DNA from: Leisingera sp. ANG-Vp
GTDB lineage: Bacteria > Pseudomonadota > Alphaproteobacteria > Rhodobacterales > Rhodobacteraceae
Assembly: GCF_000813725.1 (NCBI RefSeq)
Contig: NZ_JWLD01000025.1
Span: forward strand, 26,487 to 90,486
Reading direction: 5' to 3'
DNA length: 64,000 nt
Made by a program: the position numbers and the translations under genes. Each line of letters starts with the position of its first letter. The stretch's first letter is position 1. A model generated the notes under the pieces. The model was not told where the DNA came from. It worked only from the letters and a program-made list of their open reading frames with translations, and searched no databases. This document shows positions 17,658 through 26,271 of the stretch, one piece after another.

Positions 17658-18884
17658 ATGACGGACACAGGCACCACAAAGACAGCGGCGGAAACCGGCA
17701 CGCGCGGGCCGCGGATCATGTTCTACAGCCACGACACTTTCGGGCTGGGGCATCTGCGCCGCTCGCGGGCGCTGGCCGGCGCCATCACCGCCGCCAATCC
17801 GGATGCCTCTGCACTGATCCTGACCGGTTCGCCGGTGGCAGGCCGGTTCTCCTTCCCCTCCCGGGTCGACCATGTCCGCCTGCCCGGGGTGATCAAACGC
17901 TCGGATGGTTCTTATGCCTCGCGCACCATGGGCATGAGCATCGAGGAAACCGCCGAGCTGCGCGCCGCGCTGATCCGCTCGACGGTGGAGCAGTACGAGC
18001 CGGATGTGCTGATCGCCGACAAGGAACCCACCGGCTTTCGCGGCGAACTGATGCCGGCGCTGGAACTGCTGAAGTCCAAAGGCCGCTGCAAGATCGTGCT
18101 GGGTCTGCGCGATGTGCTGGACGAGCCCGAGGTGCTGGCCGCCGAATGGGAGCGCAAGCACGCGGTTGAGGCCACCCGCGACTTCTATGACGAGATCTGG
18201 GTTTACGGTCCGCGCTCGGTCTATGATCCCACTGCCGGGCTGCCCTTCACGCCCGCCATGCAGGCCCGCATGCATTGGACCGGCTACCTGCGCCGCGACC
18301 TGGGCCAAGTCGGAGAACCGCCCGAGCAGCCCTACCTGCTGATCACCCCCGGCGGCGGCGGCGACGGCGAGATGATGGTGGACCTGGCGCTGGCCGCCTA
18401 TGAGGCCGACCCCGGGCTCACCCCCCGCGCAGTGCTGGTCTACGGGCCCTTCCTGTCCGGCGAAACCCGCGAGGATTTCGAGGAACGCGTCGCCCGCCTT
18501 GATGGCCGGGTCACCGCCGTCGGTTTTGAATCGCAGATCGAGACCCTGTTTGCCGGCGCCCAGGGGGTCGTATGCATGGGCGGCTATAACACTTTCTGCG
18601 AGGTGCTGTCCTTTGACAAACCGGCTGTGATCGTGCCCCGCACCACGCCGCGGCTGGAGCAATGGATCCGCGCCAGCCGGGCCGAGGAGATCGGCCTTAC
18701 CACGATGCTGGATGAGACCCGCGACGGCTGGAATGCTCCGGCGCTGGCCAAGGCAATCCGGGCGCTGGCCAACCAGCCGCCGCCCTCTGCCGCCGGCTCC
18801 GAGGGCCTGCTGGACGGGCTCGATTATGTCACCCGCCGCGTGGACGCCCTCTTGCAGGATACTCATCAAGAGGCTGCAGAATGA
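17658..18884 (+). CDS. GT-B glycosyltransferase, MurG/GT28-like
   Basis: A 408-residue soluble protein. The N-terminal GT-B domain opens with MFYSHDTFGLGHLRRSRALAGAI, the GxGHxxRxxxLA pattern of UDP-GlcNAc:LPS/MurG-like enzymes. The C-terminal nucleotide-sugar domain has TPGGGGDGEMMVD and GVVCMGGYNTFCEVLSFDKPAVIVPR. The open frame extends up to 17520, but the ATG at 17658 (MTDTGTTKTA) starts just before the conserved domain and I use it; the ribosome-binding site there is weak (AGG). It is the first gene of a seven-gene operon and overlaps the next by four bases. It looks paralogous to the gene at 21800. Donor and acceptor are unknown. Confidence 0.85.
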   Translation: MTDTGTTKTAAETGTRGPRIMFYSHDTFGLGHLRRSRALAGAITAANPDASALILTGSPVAGRFSFPSRVDHVRLPGVIKRSDGSYASRTMGMSIEETAELRAALIRSTVEQYEPDVLIADKEPTGFRGELMPALELLKSKGRCKIVLGLRDVLDEPEVLAAEWERKHAVEATRDFYDEIWVYGPRSVYDPTAGLPFTPAMQARMHWTGYLRRDLGQVGEPPEQPYLLITPGGGGDGEMMVDLALAAYEADPGLTPRAVLVYGPFLSGETREDFEERVARLDGRVTAVGFESQIETLFAGAQGVVCMGGYNTFCEVLSFDKPAVIVPRTTPRLEQWIRASRAEEIGLTTMLDETRDGWNAPALAKAIRALANQPPPSAAGSEGLLDGLDYVTRRVDALLQDTHQEAAE

Positions 18885-20125
18885 GCACGCCCCGCCCGCC
18901 GCTGGCGGTGGTGGTCAAGGGCTGGCCGCGGCTGTCCGAGACCTTCATCGCGCAGGAACTGGTTGCCCTGGAGGCGGCCGGCCACGCGTTCGAAATCTGG
19001 TCGCTGCGCCACCCCACCGACATCAAGCGCCACCCGCTGCACGCACAGCTGAAGGCGCAAGTGAACTACCTGCCGGAGTACCTCTATGAGGAGCCGGAGC
19101 GGGTCTGGCGCGCCCGCGCCATCGCGCAAGGCCTTCCCGGCTACGCCGAGGCCTACCGCATCTGGCGCGCTGATCTGCGGCGCGACCTCACCCCCAACCG
19201 CATCCGCCGCTTTGGCCAGGCCTGCGTGCTGGCGGCCGAAATGCCGGACGCCGTGCTGGGGCTTTACGCCCATTTCCTGCACACGCCCTCCTCAGTGGCC
19301 CGCTATGCCGCCATCATGCGCGGCCTGCCCTGGAGCTTCTCGGCCCACGCCAAGGACATCTGGACCTCGCCAGATTGGGAGCTGGAGGAAAAGCTGTCCG
19401 CTGCCCACCATGGCGCCGCTTTCGGCGCCACCTGCACCGGCTTTGGCGCCAAGCACCTGCAGCAGATGGCCGACACGCCGGAACGGGTTGATCTGGTCTA
19501 CCATGGGCTCGACCTGTCCCGTTTTCCGGCTCCGCCCGAGCGCACCCCGCGCCAGCCGCAGGATCCGGTGCATTTCATGTCCGTCGGCCGCCTGGTCGAG
19601 AAAAAGGGCTTTGACCGTCTGATTGCCGCCTTAGCGCTGCTGCCCGCAGGCCTCGACTGGCACTGGACCCATATCGGCGGCGGCGGCTTGGGCGACCTCT
19701 TGCAAGGCATTGCCGAGGATGCAGGCATCGCGGACCGCATCACCTGGCGCGGCGCCTGCGACCAGCCCGAGGTGATCGAGGCAATGCGCGCCTCGGATCT
19801 GTTTGTGCTGCCCAGCCGGGTCGCCGCCGACGGTGATCGCGACGGGCTGCCCAACGTGCTGATGGAAGCCGCCTCGCAGGCTCTGCCGATCCTGTCGACC
19901 CCGGTCTCGGCAATCCCCGAGTTCATCGACCACGGCACCCATGGCCTGTTGAGCGACGACAGCCCCGAAGCTCTGGCCGAAACCCTGCTCTATGCGGCCC
20001 GCCAACCGCAGAAGCTGGCGGAAATGGCAGACGCAGCGCTCACCCGCCTGCGCACTGACTTCGGCATGGACCCCGGCATCGCCCAGCTCTCCAAGCGGCT
20101 GAACTCGATGCTGCAAGGCAGCTGA
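18881..20125 (+). CDS. Glycosyltransferase family 4 protein
   Basis: A 414-residue GT-B enzyme of the GT4 type, similar to colanic-acid-type transferases that open with KGWPRLSETFIAQELVALEAAGH. The C-terminal domain shows VHFMSVGRLVEKKGFDRLIAAL (about residue 227) and the donor-binding stretch LPNVLMEAASQALPILSTPVSAIPEFI (about residue 325), which carries the family glutamate. It should be a cytoplasmic or membrane-associated retaining transferase. It is the second gene of the operon, coupled by ATGA to the first and five bases from the next. Confidence 0.87.
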   Translation: MSTPRPPLAVVVKGWPRLSETFIAQELVALEAAGHAFEIWSLRHPTDIKRHPLHAQLKAQVNYLPEYLYEEPERVWRARAIAQGLPGYAEAYRIWRADLRRDLTPNRIRRFGQACVLAAEMPDAVLGLYAHFLHTPSSVARYAAIMRGLPWSFSAHAKDIWTSPDWELEEKLSAAHHGAAFGATCTGFGAKHLQQMADTPERVDLVYHGLDLSRFPAPPERTPRQPQDPVHFMSVGRLVEKKGFDRLIAALALLPAGLDWHWTHIGGGGLGDLLQGIAEDAGIADRITWRGACDQPEVIEAMRASDLFVLPSRVAADGDRDGLPNVLMEAASQALPILSTPVSAIPEFIDHGTHGLLSDDSPEALAETLLYAARQPQKLAEMADAALTRLRTDFGMDPGIAQLSKRLNSMLQGS

Positions 20126-20130
20126 GGCCG

Positions 20131-21219
20131 ATGCCGCCGGGAGCCGGAAAGCAGGTTGCCTTCTACGCGCCGATGAAACCGCCGCACCACCCGGTGCCCT
20201 CCGGCGACCGCGAGATCGCCCGCAACCTGATGAAGCTGCTCAGCGGCAGCGGCGCCGGGGTGCAGCTGGTCTCGGACCTCAGGATCTATGACAAGCGCGG
20301 CAGCGCTGAGGTTCAGGCAGAATTGAGGCAGCAAGCCGAGGCGGAAACGGCCCGGCTGATCTGCGAAATGCCCGAAACGGATCTTTGGGTCACCTACCAC
20401 AACTACTACAAGGCGCCGGACCTGATCGGCCCCTCCGTGGCCCGCGCCCGCGGCATTCCTTATGTGCAGATCGAATCCACCCGCGCCAAGAAGCGCCTGA
20501 TGGGTCCCTGGGCAGGCTTTGCCGAAGCTGCCCACACCGCCGCAGATGCAGCCGCGGCGATCTTCTACTTCACCGAACAGGACCGTTTCGCCCTGAACCG
20601 GGACCGTTGCGGCGGCCAGGCCCTTGCGCATCTGCCCCCATTCCTGCCGCTGGAGGCTCTGCCCCCGGTGTCCACGCTGGACGGCCCGATGCTGGCCGCA
20701 GGCATGATGCGGGACGGCGACAAGCTCACCTCCTATCGCATTATTGCCGAAACGCTGGCAGAGCTGCCCGGCAGCTGGAAACTGGATATTGCCGGCGACG
20801 GCCCAGCCCGGCCTAAGGCCGAGGCACTCATGGCGCCTTTCGGGGACAAAGTCCGTTTCCTGGGCCAGCTCTCCCGTGCGGAACTGGCAGAGGCCTATGC
20901 CAAGGCCAGCCTGTTTCTCTGGCCCGGCGTCAATGAGGCCTTCGGCATGGTCTATCTGGAAGCACAGGCGCACGGCCTGCCGGTTGCTGCCCAGGACCGC
21001 CCCGGCGTAAGGGACGTGCTGCTTCCAGGGAGCTATCCTGCACCCGAAGACGGGCCGCAAGCTCTCGCAGCCTTTACCGCCGGCCTGCTTGCAAATCCTG
21101 CCCGGCGCACTGAAATTGGCCAGGATGCACGCAACTTCATTTCCTCCCGCCATCTCTCTCCTGCCGCGGCCCGGCAGTTTTGGTCCACTGTTCTGCCGCT
21201 GATTGAGGCCCGCACATGA
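20131..21219 (+). CDS. Glycosyltransferase family 4 protein
   Basis: A 362-residue GT4-type enzyme. The N-terminal half begins VAFYAPMKPPHHPVPSGDREIARNL, a common opening of such transferases. The C-terminal half has the donor-site stretch FLWPGVNEAFGMVYLEAQAHGLPVAAQDRPGVRDVL (about residues 263-298). It is the third gene of the operon and is only distantly similar to the preceding GT4. Its TGA overlaps the histidine-phosphatase start by four bases. The substrate cannot be deduced. Confidence 0.85.
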   Translation: MPPGAGKQVAFYAPMKPPHHPVPSGDREIARNLMKLLSGSGAGVQLVSDLRIYDKRGSAEVQAELRQQAEAETARLICEMPETDLWVTYHNYYKAPDLIGPSVARARGIPYVQIESTRAKKRLMGPWAGFAEAAHTAADAAAAIFYFTEQDRFALNRDRCGGQALAHLPPFLPLEALPPVSTLDGPMLAAGMMRDGDKLTSYRIIAETLAELPGSWKLDIAGDGPARPKAEALMAPFGDKVRFLGQLSRAELAEAYAKASLFLWPGVNEAFGMVYLEAQAHGLPVAAQDRPGVRDVLLPGSYPAPEDGPQALAAFTAGLLANPARRTEIGQDARNFISSRHLSPAAARQFWSTVLPLIEART

Positions 21220-21803
21220 TCCGCCTTGCCCTTCTGCGCCACGGCCATACCGCCTGGAACCGCGCCGGCCGTATCCAGGGCCGCAGCGACATCCCGCTGG
21301 ACGACCAGGCCCGCGCGGAACTGGGCGGCTACGCCCTGCCATCGGAGTGGAGCCAAGCGCAGCTCTGGTCCAGCCCGCTGATGCGCGCAGCAGAGACGGC
21401 AGAGCTGGTGGCTAGCCGCCGCCCCCTCACTGCACCGGAATTGACCGAGATGAACTGGGGCGAGTGGGAAGGCCTGCACGGTCTGGACCTGAAGGCTGAT
21501 CCGGACAGCGGCTTTCGCGATATCGAGAACTGGGGCTGGCATTACCACCCGCCCGGCGGCGAAACCCCGGCCGAAGTCTGGGCCCGCATCGAGCCTTGGC
21601 TTCACAGCCTGACGCAGGATGCCGTCGCAGTCTGCCACATCGGTATCATGCGAATGATCCTGGCCCGCGCCTATGGTTGGGACTTCAACGGCCCGGCCCC
21701 CTTCCGTATCAAACGCAACCGGCTGTTTGTGGTGGAAGTCAACGGCCGGGCTCTGACCCCATTGCCCGAACCGGTACGCCTCATCCGCAAGGACGCAGCA
21801 TGA
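21216..21803 (+). CDS. Histidine phosphatase family protein
   Basis: A 195-residue member of the histidine phosphatase (phosphoglycerate-mutase-like) superfamily. The catalytic LLRHGHT motif puts the phospho-accepting histidine at residue 9. R60 lies in SSPLMRAAETA, the acid region is EMNWGEWEG, and the second histidine is H141 (CHIGIMRM). Such enzymes remove phosphate from small metabolites such as sugar phosphates or phosphoglycerates. Between glycosyltransferases, a role in dephosphorylating a glycosylated phospho-intermediate is plausible, by analogy with the histidine-phosphatase-type glucosyl-3-phosphoglycerate phosphatase of mycobacteria. That role is inference. Confidence 0.88.
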   Translation: MIRLALLRHGHTAWNRAGRIQGRSDIPLDDQARAELGGYALPSEWSQAQLWSSPLMRAAETAELVASRRPLTAPELTEMNWGEWEGLHGLDLKADPDSGFRDIENWGWHYHPPGGETPAEVWARIEPWLHSLTQDAVAVCHIGIMRMILARAYGWDFNGPAPFRIKRNRLFVVEVNGRALTPLPEPVRLIRKDAA

Positions 21804-22936
21804 AAGTTCTGATCGCTGTCACCCATCTTCTGGGCACCGGCCACCTGTCGCGCGCCTTCACCCTGGCCCGGGCTTTCACCGCGGTCGGCCATCAGGTGCA
21901 AGTGGCCTCCGGCGGTTTTCCCGCCCCGCAGCTGAACTCCGATGAGATCGACCTGATCCAACTGCCGCCGCTGCGCTCGGACGGGGTGGATTTCACCAAG
22001 CTTCTGGCAGAAAACGGCACGCTGGCCGATGACACCTATCTGGCCAGCCGTCAGGACGCCCTCTGCTCCGCCCTGCAGAACCTGCAGCCCGATGTGCTGA
22101 TCACCGAGCTCTACCCCTTCGGCCGCCGCTCTCTGCGCAAGGAGTTCCTGGCGCTGCTGGAGGCCGCCCACGGCCTGCCCAAGCGGCCAGTGATCCTGTC
22201 CTCGATCCGCGACATCCTTGCCCCGCCTTCCAAACCGGAAAAGGCAGACAAAGCTGACAGGGTCATCGGCCAATACTATGATGCGGTGCTGGTCCACTCC
22301 GATCCCGCCGCCACCAGGCTTGAGGCCAGCTGGCCGGTCAGTGACATGCTGGGCGCCAAGCTGCGCTACACCGGCTATGTCGCCCCGCCCGCCGCAGGCC
22401 CGCACCCGCAGCAGGCAGGCCGTGGTGAAGTGCTGGTCAGCGCCGGCGGCGGCAGCGTCGGTACCCCGCTCTATGAAACCGCTCTGGAGGCGGCCAAACT
22501 GATGCCGGGTACCCCCTGGCGCCTGCTGGTTGGCGGCACGGATGCGGCGGACCGAATCAAGGCCTTCTCCGAAACTGGTTCCCCTGCCCTGCTGGAGCCC
22601 GCCCGCAAGGACTTCCGGCAGATGCTCTCTCACGCCGCGGTTTCGGTCAGCATGTGCGGATATAACACCGCACTGGATCTGCTGCAGGCCGGAAGCCCTG
22701 CCGTTCTGGTGCCGTTTGATGCTGGAAACGAAACCGAACAAGGGCTTCGCGCCGCGAGCCTGGCGCCCTTGGATGGCTTTGAAATCGTCAAAACCGCAGA
22801 CCTCTCCCCCGCGGCGCTATGCGCTGCGGTCAATTCGGCTTTGCGCGCTCCCAGGCGGGTTGCAGGCGGTTTCAGGTTTGACGGCGCCGCCCGGTCTGTG
22901 GAAATTGCCGCAGAACTGGCGGGGGAGCGCGGATGA
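21800..22936 (+). CDS. GT-B glycosyltransferase, MurG/GT28-like, paralogue of first gene in operon
   Basis: A 378-residue GT-B protein that starts at the ATG overlapping the previous stop (ATGA). The N-terminus reads MKVLIAVTHLLGTGHLSRAFTLARAF, the same GxGHLxRAxxLA pattern as the gene at 17658. The C-terminal domain has VLVSAGGGSVGTPLYE and VSMCGYNTALDLLQAGSPAVLVPFDAGNETEQ, parallel to the MGGYNT region of that gene. The pair therefore look like diverged paralogues within one operon. No signal peptide or membrane segment is seen. Substrate unknown. Confidence 0.85.
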   Translation: MKVLIAVTHLLGTGHLSRAFTLARAFTAVGHQVQVASGGFPAPQLNSDEIDLIQLPPLRSDGVDFTKLLAENGTLADDTYLASRQDALCSALQNLQPDVLITELYPFGRRSLRKEFLALLEAAHGLPKRPVILSSIRDILAPPSKPEKADKADRVIGQYYDAVLVHSDPAATRLEASWPVSDMLGAKLRYTGYVAPPAAGPHPQQAGRGEVLVSAGGGSVGTPLYETALEAAKLMPGTPWRLLVGGTDAADRIKAFSETGSPALLEPARKDFRQMLSHAAVSVSMCGYNTALDLLQAGSPAVLVPFDAGNETEQGLRAASLAPLDGFEIVKTADLSPAALCAAVNSALRAPRRVAGGFRFDGAARSVEIAAELAGERG

Positions 22937-23691
22937 CACCGGACTGGAGCGAGCTGGACAGGGAACTGGCCCATTGGCAGGAGGCAGGCATGACTCTGCC
23001 GCTGTGGTGGCGGGACGACGACGCAATGTCCCATTCCACCGAGCTGGAGCGCTTGGCCGCGCTCGCCGAAGAGCTTGACCTGCCTGTGCATCTGGCGGTG
23101 ATCCCGCAGGGCGTGACACCCGATCTCAGCCGCTTTGTGGCAGAACGTCCTCTGCTCATTCCAGTGGTGCATGGCTGGGCGCACCAGAACCACGCCCCCG
23201 CAGGTGAGAAGAAGGCCGAGTTCGGCGCGCATCGCCCGCTGGAAGAGCTTCTGGATGATGCAGAACGCGGCCTGGCCAGCCTGCAGGAAATGTTCGGTTC
23301 CGGCCTGCGGCCGATGTTTGTGCCGCCCTGGAACCGGATCTCGCCTGAGATGATGACCTGGCTGGCAGGTGCAGGCTATACTGCAGTCTCCACCTTCACG
23401 CCCCGGACGGCTGCCAAACCCGCCCCCGGCCTGCTGCGTGTAAACACCCACCTCGACCCGATCGACTGGAAACGCGGCCGCAGCCTCGTACCCCCGGAAC
23501 AACTGATTGCGCAAGCGGCCCGCCAGCTGCGCGACCGCCGCCTGGGCGAGGCGGATAATGCTGAACCCTACGGCCTTCTCACCCACCACCTGGTGCATGA
23601 CGAAGCGGTCTGGACCTTCACCGCTGCGCTGGCAAAACGCCTGCTCAACGGCCCGGGAGAAGCCTGGATCTATGATGAAAGGATGTCCTGA
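22933..23691 (+). CDS. Polysaccharide deacetylase-like (NodB fold) protein
   Basis: A 252-residue protein resembling carbohydrate esterase family 4/NodB proteins. WWRDDDA supplies the expected catalytic and metal-binding aspartates (D28-D30), and HGWAHQNH supplies metal histidines (H80, H84). PPWNRISPEMMTWLAGAGYTAVST matches the conserved later strand region. There is no signal peptide, so the protein is predicted to be cytosolic, unlike most peptidoglycan or exopolysaccharide deacetylases. In this operon it would N-deacetylate a hexosamine in an intracellular glycan or glycolipid precursor. It overlaps its upstream neighbour by four bases and abuts the next gene. Confidence 0.82.
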   Translation: MTPDWSELDRELAHWQEAGMTLPLWWRDDDAMSHSTELERLAALAEELDLPVHLAVIPQGVTPDLSRFVAERPLLIPVVHGWAHQNHAPAGEKKAEFGAHRPLEELLDDAERGLASLQEMFGSGLRPMFVPPWNRISPEMMTWLAGAGYTAVSTFTPRTAAKPAPGLLRVNTHLDPIDWKRGRSLVPPEQLIAQAARQLRDRRLGEADNAEPYGLLTHHLVHDEAVWTFTAALAKRLLNGPGEAWIYDERMS

Positions 23692-24171
23692 ATGAGCCGT
23701 CTTGATTCCATGCTGCGCCGCTTCACCGCCCAGCGCGACGGTCTGAACTGGGCCGCGGAGCAAATCACCGCAATGAACGGCGATGTGCTGGACATGGGCC
23801 TCGGCAACGGCCGCACCTATGATCACCTGCGCGAGATCCTCTCCGACCGCCGGATCTGGGTGATTGACCGGGTGCTGCAGTGCCACCCCTCCTGTGTGCC
23901 TCCGGAACAGGACTTCCTCCAGGGCGAGGCCAAGCCGATGCTGGAACGCCTGGCCGCGGAGGGGCACAAGATTGCCCTCGCGCATTACGACTTCGGTTTC
24001 GGGGTCAAGGAACAGGACGTGGCCGAGGCCGCAGCCCTGTCACCGGTGATTGCCAAGGCCATGGCGCCGGGGGGCATCATCGTATCCGGCCAGCCGCTGG
24101 CTGGTTTCGAGGAACTCGCAGGCCCTGAAGGCATCCCGCCGGGCCGCTACATGTTCTACCGCGTAAGCTGA
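23692..24171 (+). CDS. Small SAM-dependent methyltransferase (class I)
   Basis: A 159-residue protein with a class I SAM-binding glycine loop (VLDMGLGNGRTYDHLRE, about residues 31-47), an acidic residue in the second strand (WVIDRV), and a C-terminal segment with GGIIVSGQPL. It is short for a methyltransferase and matches the small Methyltransf_17-type family found in alphaproteobacteria. Its ATG directly follows the stop of the deacetylase gene, so it is the last gene of the glycan operon. Methylation of the operon's product is the simplest hypothesis. The acceptor is unknown. Confidence 0.8.
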   Translation: MSRLDSMLRRFTAQRDGLNWAAEQITAMNGDVLDMGLGNGRTYDHLREILSDRRIWVIDRVLQCHPSCVPPEQDFLQGEAKPMLERLAAEGHKIALAHYDFGFGVKEQDVAEAAALSPVIAKAMAPGGIIVSGQPLAGFEELAGPEGIPPGRYMFYRVS

Positions 24172-24394
24172 ACTTTGCCCCAGGCCCGCGGTGCCGGCCG
24201 GCCCCGCGCCTGAACGCCCCAAGCGGTTCCAGGTTATGAGCCTGGCGGCAGCATGCTCCGGCCAGCCCGGCACAGCCTAGCGCACAGGAAAGAAGAACAG
24301 AACCGCATTGCAGACCGGACCGCCCGGCCAAGGGCCGGGCAGCGCGGGGCCGCCCTCGATGGGCGGGGCCGCGCTGCGCCCCTTCCGGCGCCGC
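24172..24394. terminator. Convergent intergenic region with GC-rich hairpins
   Basis: The spacer between the glycan operon and phnM holds a perfect GCCCGGCC-aag-GGCCGGGC hairpin (24322-24340) and a second imperfect stem around 24341-24375. Neither is followed by a clear T run. They are probably the terminators of the two convergent transcripts. No gene is seen. Confidence 0.5.
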
Positions 24395-25537
24395 TCAGGC
24401 CACCCGCGCCCCGCGCGACCAGACCCCGCGCAGGGCCGGGGTGCCAGCCGTGATGCCAAAACGGATCAGGTCCGCGCGCTTGCCTATCTGCAGCCGCCCG
24501 CGGTCGCTCAGCTCCACCGCATCTGCGGGCGCATGGGTCACGGTGCCAAGGCCGCGCGCCATGTCGCCCCACAGCTCCCCCAGCTTCACCGCCGCCATCA
24601 GCAGCGCCGCGGGCACATAGTCGGACGAGACAATGTCCAAAAGCTCAAGCTCCGCCAGCTCATGCGCCGCCACATTGCCGGAATGCGAGCCGCCGCGGAT
24701 CAGGTTCGGCGCGCCCATCATCACCTTGATACCGTGTGCATTGCAGGCCTGCGCCGCTTCCACTGTGGTCGGGAACTCCGCCAGCCGGATGCCGTGGCCG
24801 GCCGAAACCGCCACCTGCTCTGCCGTGGTGTCATCATGGCTTGCCAGCACCGCGCCAAAGCGGTTGGCCGCCTTCACCGCTTCAGCCTCATGCAGCGCGC
24901 CATAGGTTTCCTGCAGCTCCAGCAGATGCGCAACATGCGCCTTGAAAGCCGCATCATCAAAACCGTGCTTTCCTTTCACATACTGCTCCAGCTTGGAGAT
25001 GTCCCGGAACTGCCGCTGCCCTGGCGTGTGATCCATCAGCGAGACCAGACCAACCCGGTCGGTTTCACCAAAGGCATTCAGTTCTTCCACCAGCGTGTCG
25101 GTGCAAACCTCTGCCCGCAGATGCAGGAAATGCGAGATTTTCAGCGCATCCGACGCCCGCAATTCCAGCAGCTCCGAGGCCAGCCCGCGGGCGTAGGCGC
25201 CATAGCGGCTGTCCCGGCGGCTGATCGAACCGACCCGCATCGCATCAAACACCGTGGTGATGCCGGTCCCGGCCAGCTCCGCATCATGCGCCATGATCGC
25301 ACTGGCATGCGGCCAATCCACTTTGGGGCGCGGCTGGATGTGGCGCTCCAGATTGTCTGTATGCAATTCGACCAGACCCGGGCAGACATAGTCGCCGCCG
25401 CAGTCCACGGCGCCCGCAGGAACCGAAGCACCGCCGGCAATATCCGCAATCTCACCGCCCGCGATCTTCACGCTGCCCGCCCGGATCTCTCCTGGAAGCA
25501 CCAGCGTGGCATTGGCAAGGATCAATTCATCTGTCAT
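24395..25537 (-). CDS. phnM: Alpha-D-ribose 1-methylphosphonate 5-triphosphate diphosphatase
   Basis: A 380-residue amidohydrolase-superfamily enzyme of the C-P lyase pathway. It releases pyrophosphate from ribose 1-methylphosphonate 5-triphosphate to give the substrate of PhnJ. Metal ligands include the histidines of GLVELHTDNLERH (about residue 57) and the MDHTPGQRQF region typical of PhnM (about residue 175). The C-terminus has the usual GSLKIGKRAD-type ending (RLQIGKRADLIRFG). It is separated from the other phn genes by the opposite-strand DUF1045 gene, so it probably has its own promoter in the 50-base spacer at 25538-25587. Confidence 0.95.
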   Translation of the reverse strand: MTDELILANATLVLPGEIRAGSVKIAGGEIADIAGGASVPAGAVDCGGDYVCPGLVELHTDNLERHIQPRPKVDWPHASAIMAHDAELAGTGITTVFDAMRVGSISRRDSRYGAYARGLASELLELRASDALKISHFLHLRAEVCTDTLVEELNAFGETDRVGLVSLMDHTPGQRQFRDISKLEQYVKGKHGFDDAAFKAHVAHLLELQETYGALHEAEAVKAANRFGAVLASHDDTTAEQVAVSAGHGIRLAEFPTTVEAAQACNAHGIKVMMGAPNLIRGGSHSGNVAAHELAELELLDIVSSDYVPAALLMAAVKLGELWGDMARGLGTVTHAPADAVELSDRGRLQIGKRADLIRFGITAGTPALRGVWSRGARVA

Positions 25538-25587
25538 CTGAACTTCACATCTTTCGAGCTATGGAAGGCCACGTTTAGGAGGCCAAT

Positions 25588-26271
25588 GTGACATTCACGC
25601 GATACGCGATCTATTACGCCCCGCCCGCCAACGCGGAATGGAGCCGCTTCGGCGCCAGCTGGCTGGGCTGGGACATGGAAACGGGTACAGAGCTGCCGCA
25701 TCCGGAGATAGCCGGGCTGGACATCGCGGCAATCACGGAGGTGCCGCGCAAATACGGGCTCCATGCCACGATGAAACCGCCGATGCGCCTTGCCGAAGGC
25801 CAGACGCAAGCCGCGCTTGAGACTGCCTGCGCCGCACTGGCCGCCGCTCAGAAACCCGTCACGCTGGACAGCCTGCACCTGGCCCGGCTCGGCCGTTTCC
25901 TGGCCCTGCGCCCTACCGGGGATCAAGCCGCGCTGAACACGCTGGCCTCGGCCTGCGTGACGGAACTCGACCCGTACCGCAGCCCAGCACCTGCAGCCGA
26001 ACTGGAGCGCCGCCGCGCCGCCGGCCTGACACCGGAGCAGGACAGCAATCTGACCCGCTGGGGCTACCCTTACGTGCTGGACCAGTTCCGCTTCCACATC
26101 ACACTTACCGGCAAATTGCCCAAGCCTGAGCTGCCCGCGGTGGAAGCCGCTTTGACGGAGCACCTGATCCCGCTGCTGCCCGCGCCCTTTGCGATCACCG
26201 ACCTGGCGCTGATGGGCGAGGCAGCGGACGGGCGGTTTCATCTGATCCACCGCTACGCCCTTTCCGGCTGA
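25588..26271 (+). CDS. DUF1045 phosphonate-metabolism protein (2H phosphoesterase-like)
   Basis: A 227-residue protein of the DUF1045 family (TIGR03223), found almost always inside phosphonate operons. Two HxT motifs, HATMKPP (H59) and HITLTG (H170), match the 2H phosphoesterase fold, so it may cleave a cyclic ribosyl phosphodiester such as the PhnP substrate; no phnP gene is in the window. The start is a GTG with a strong TAGGAGG at 25576-25582, five bases upstream. It is on the opposite strand from the other C-P lyase genes. Its last 19 bases overlap the end of phnN. Confidence 0.88.
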   Translation: MTFTRYAIYYAPPANAEWSRFGASWLGWDMETGTELPHPEIAGLDIAAITEVPRKYGLHATMKPPMRLAEGQTQAALETACAALAAAQKPVTLDSLHLARLGRFLALRPTGDQAALNTLASACVTELDPYRSPAPAAELERRRAAGLTPEQDSNLTRWGYPYVLDQFRFHITLTGKLPKPELPAVEAALTEHLIPLLPAPFAITDLALMGEAADGRFHLIHRYALSG

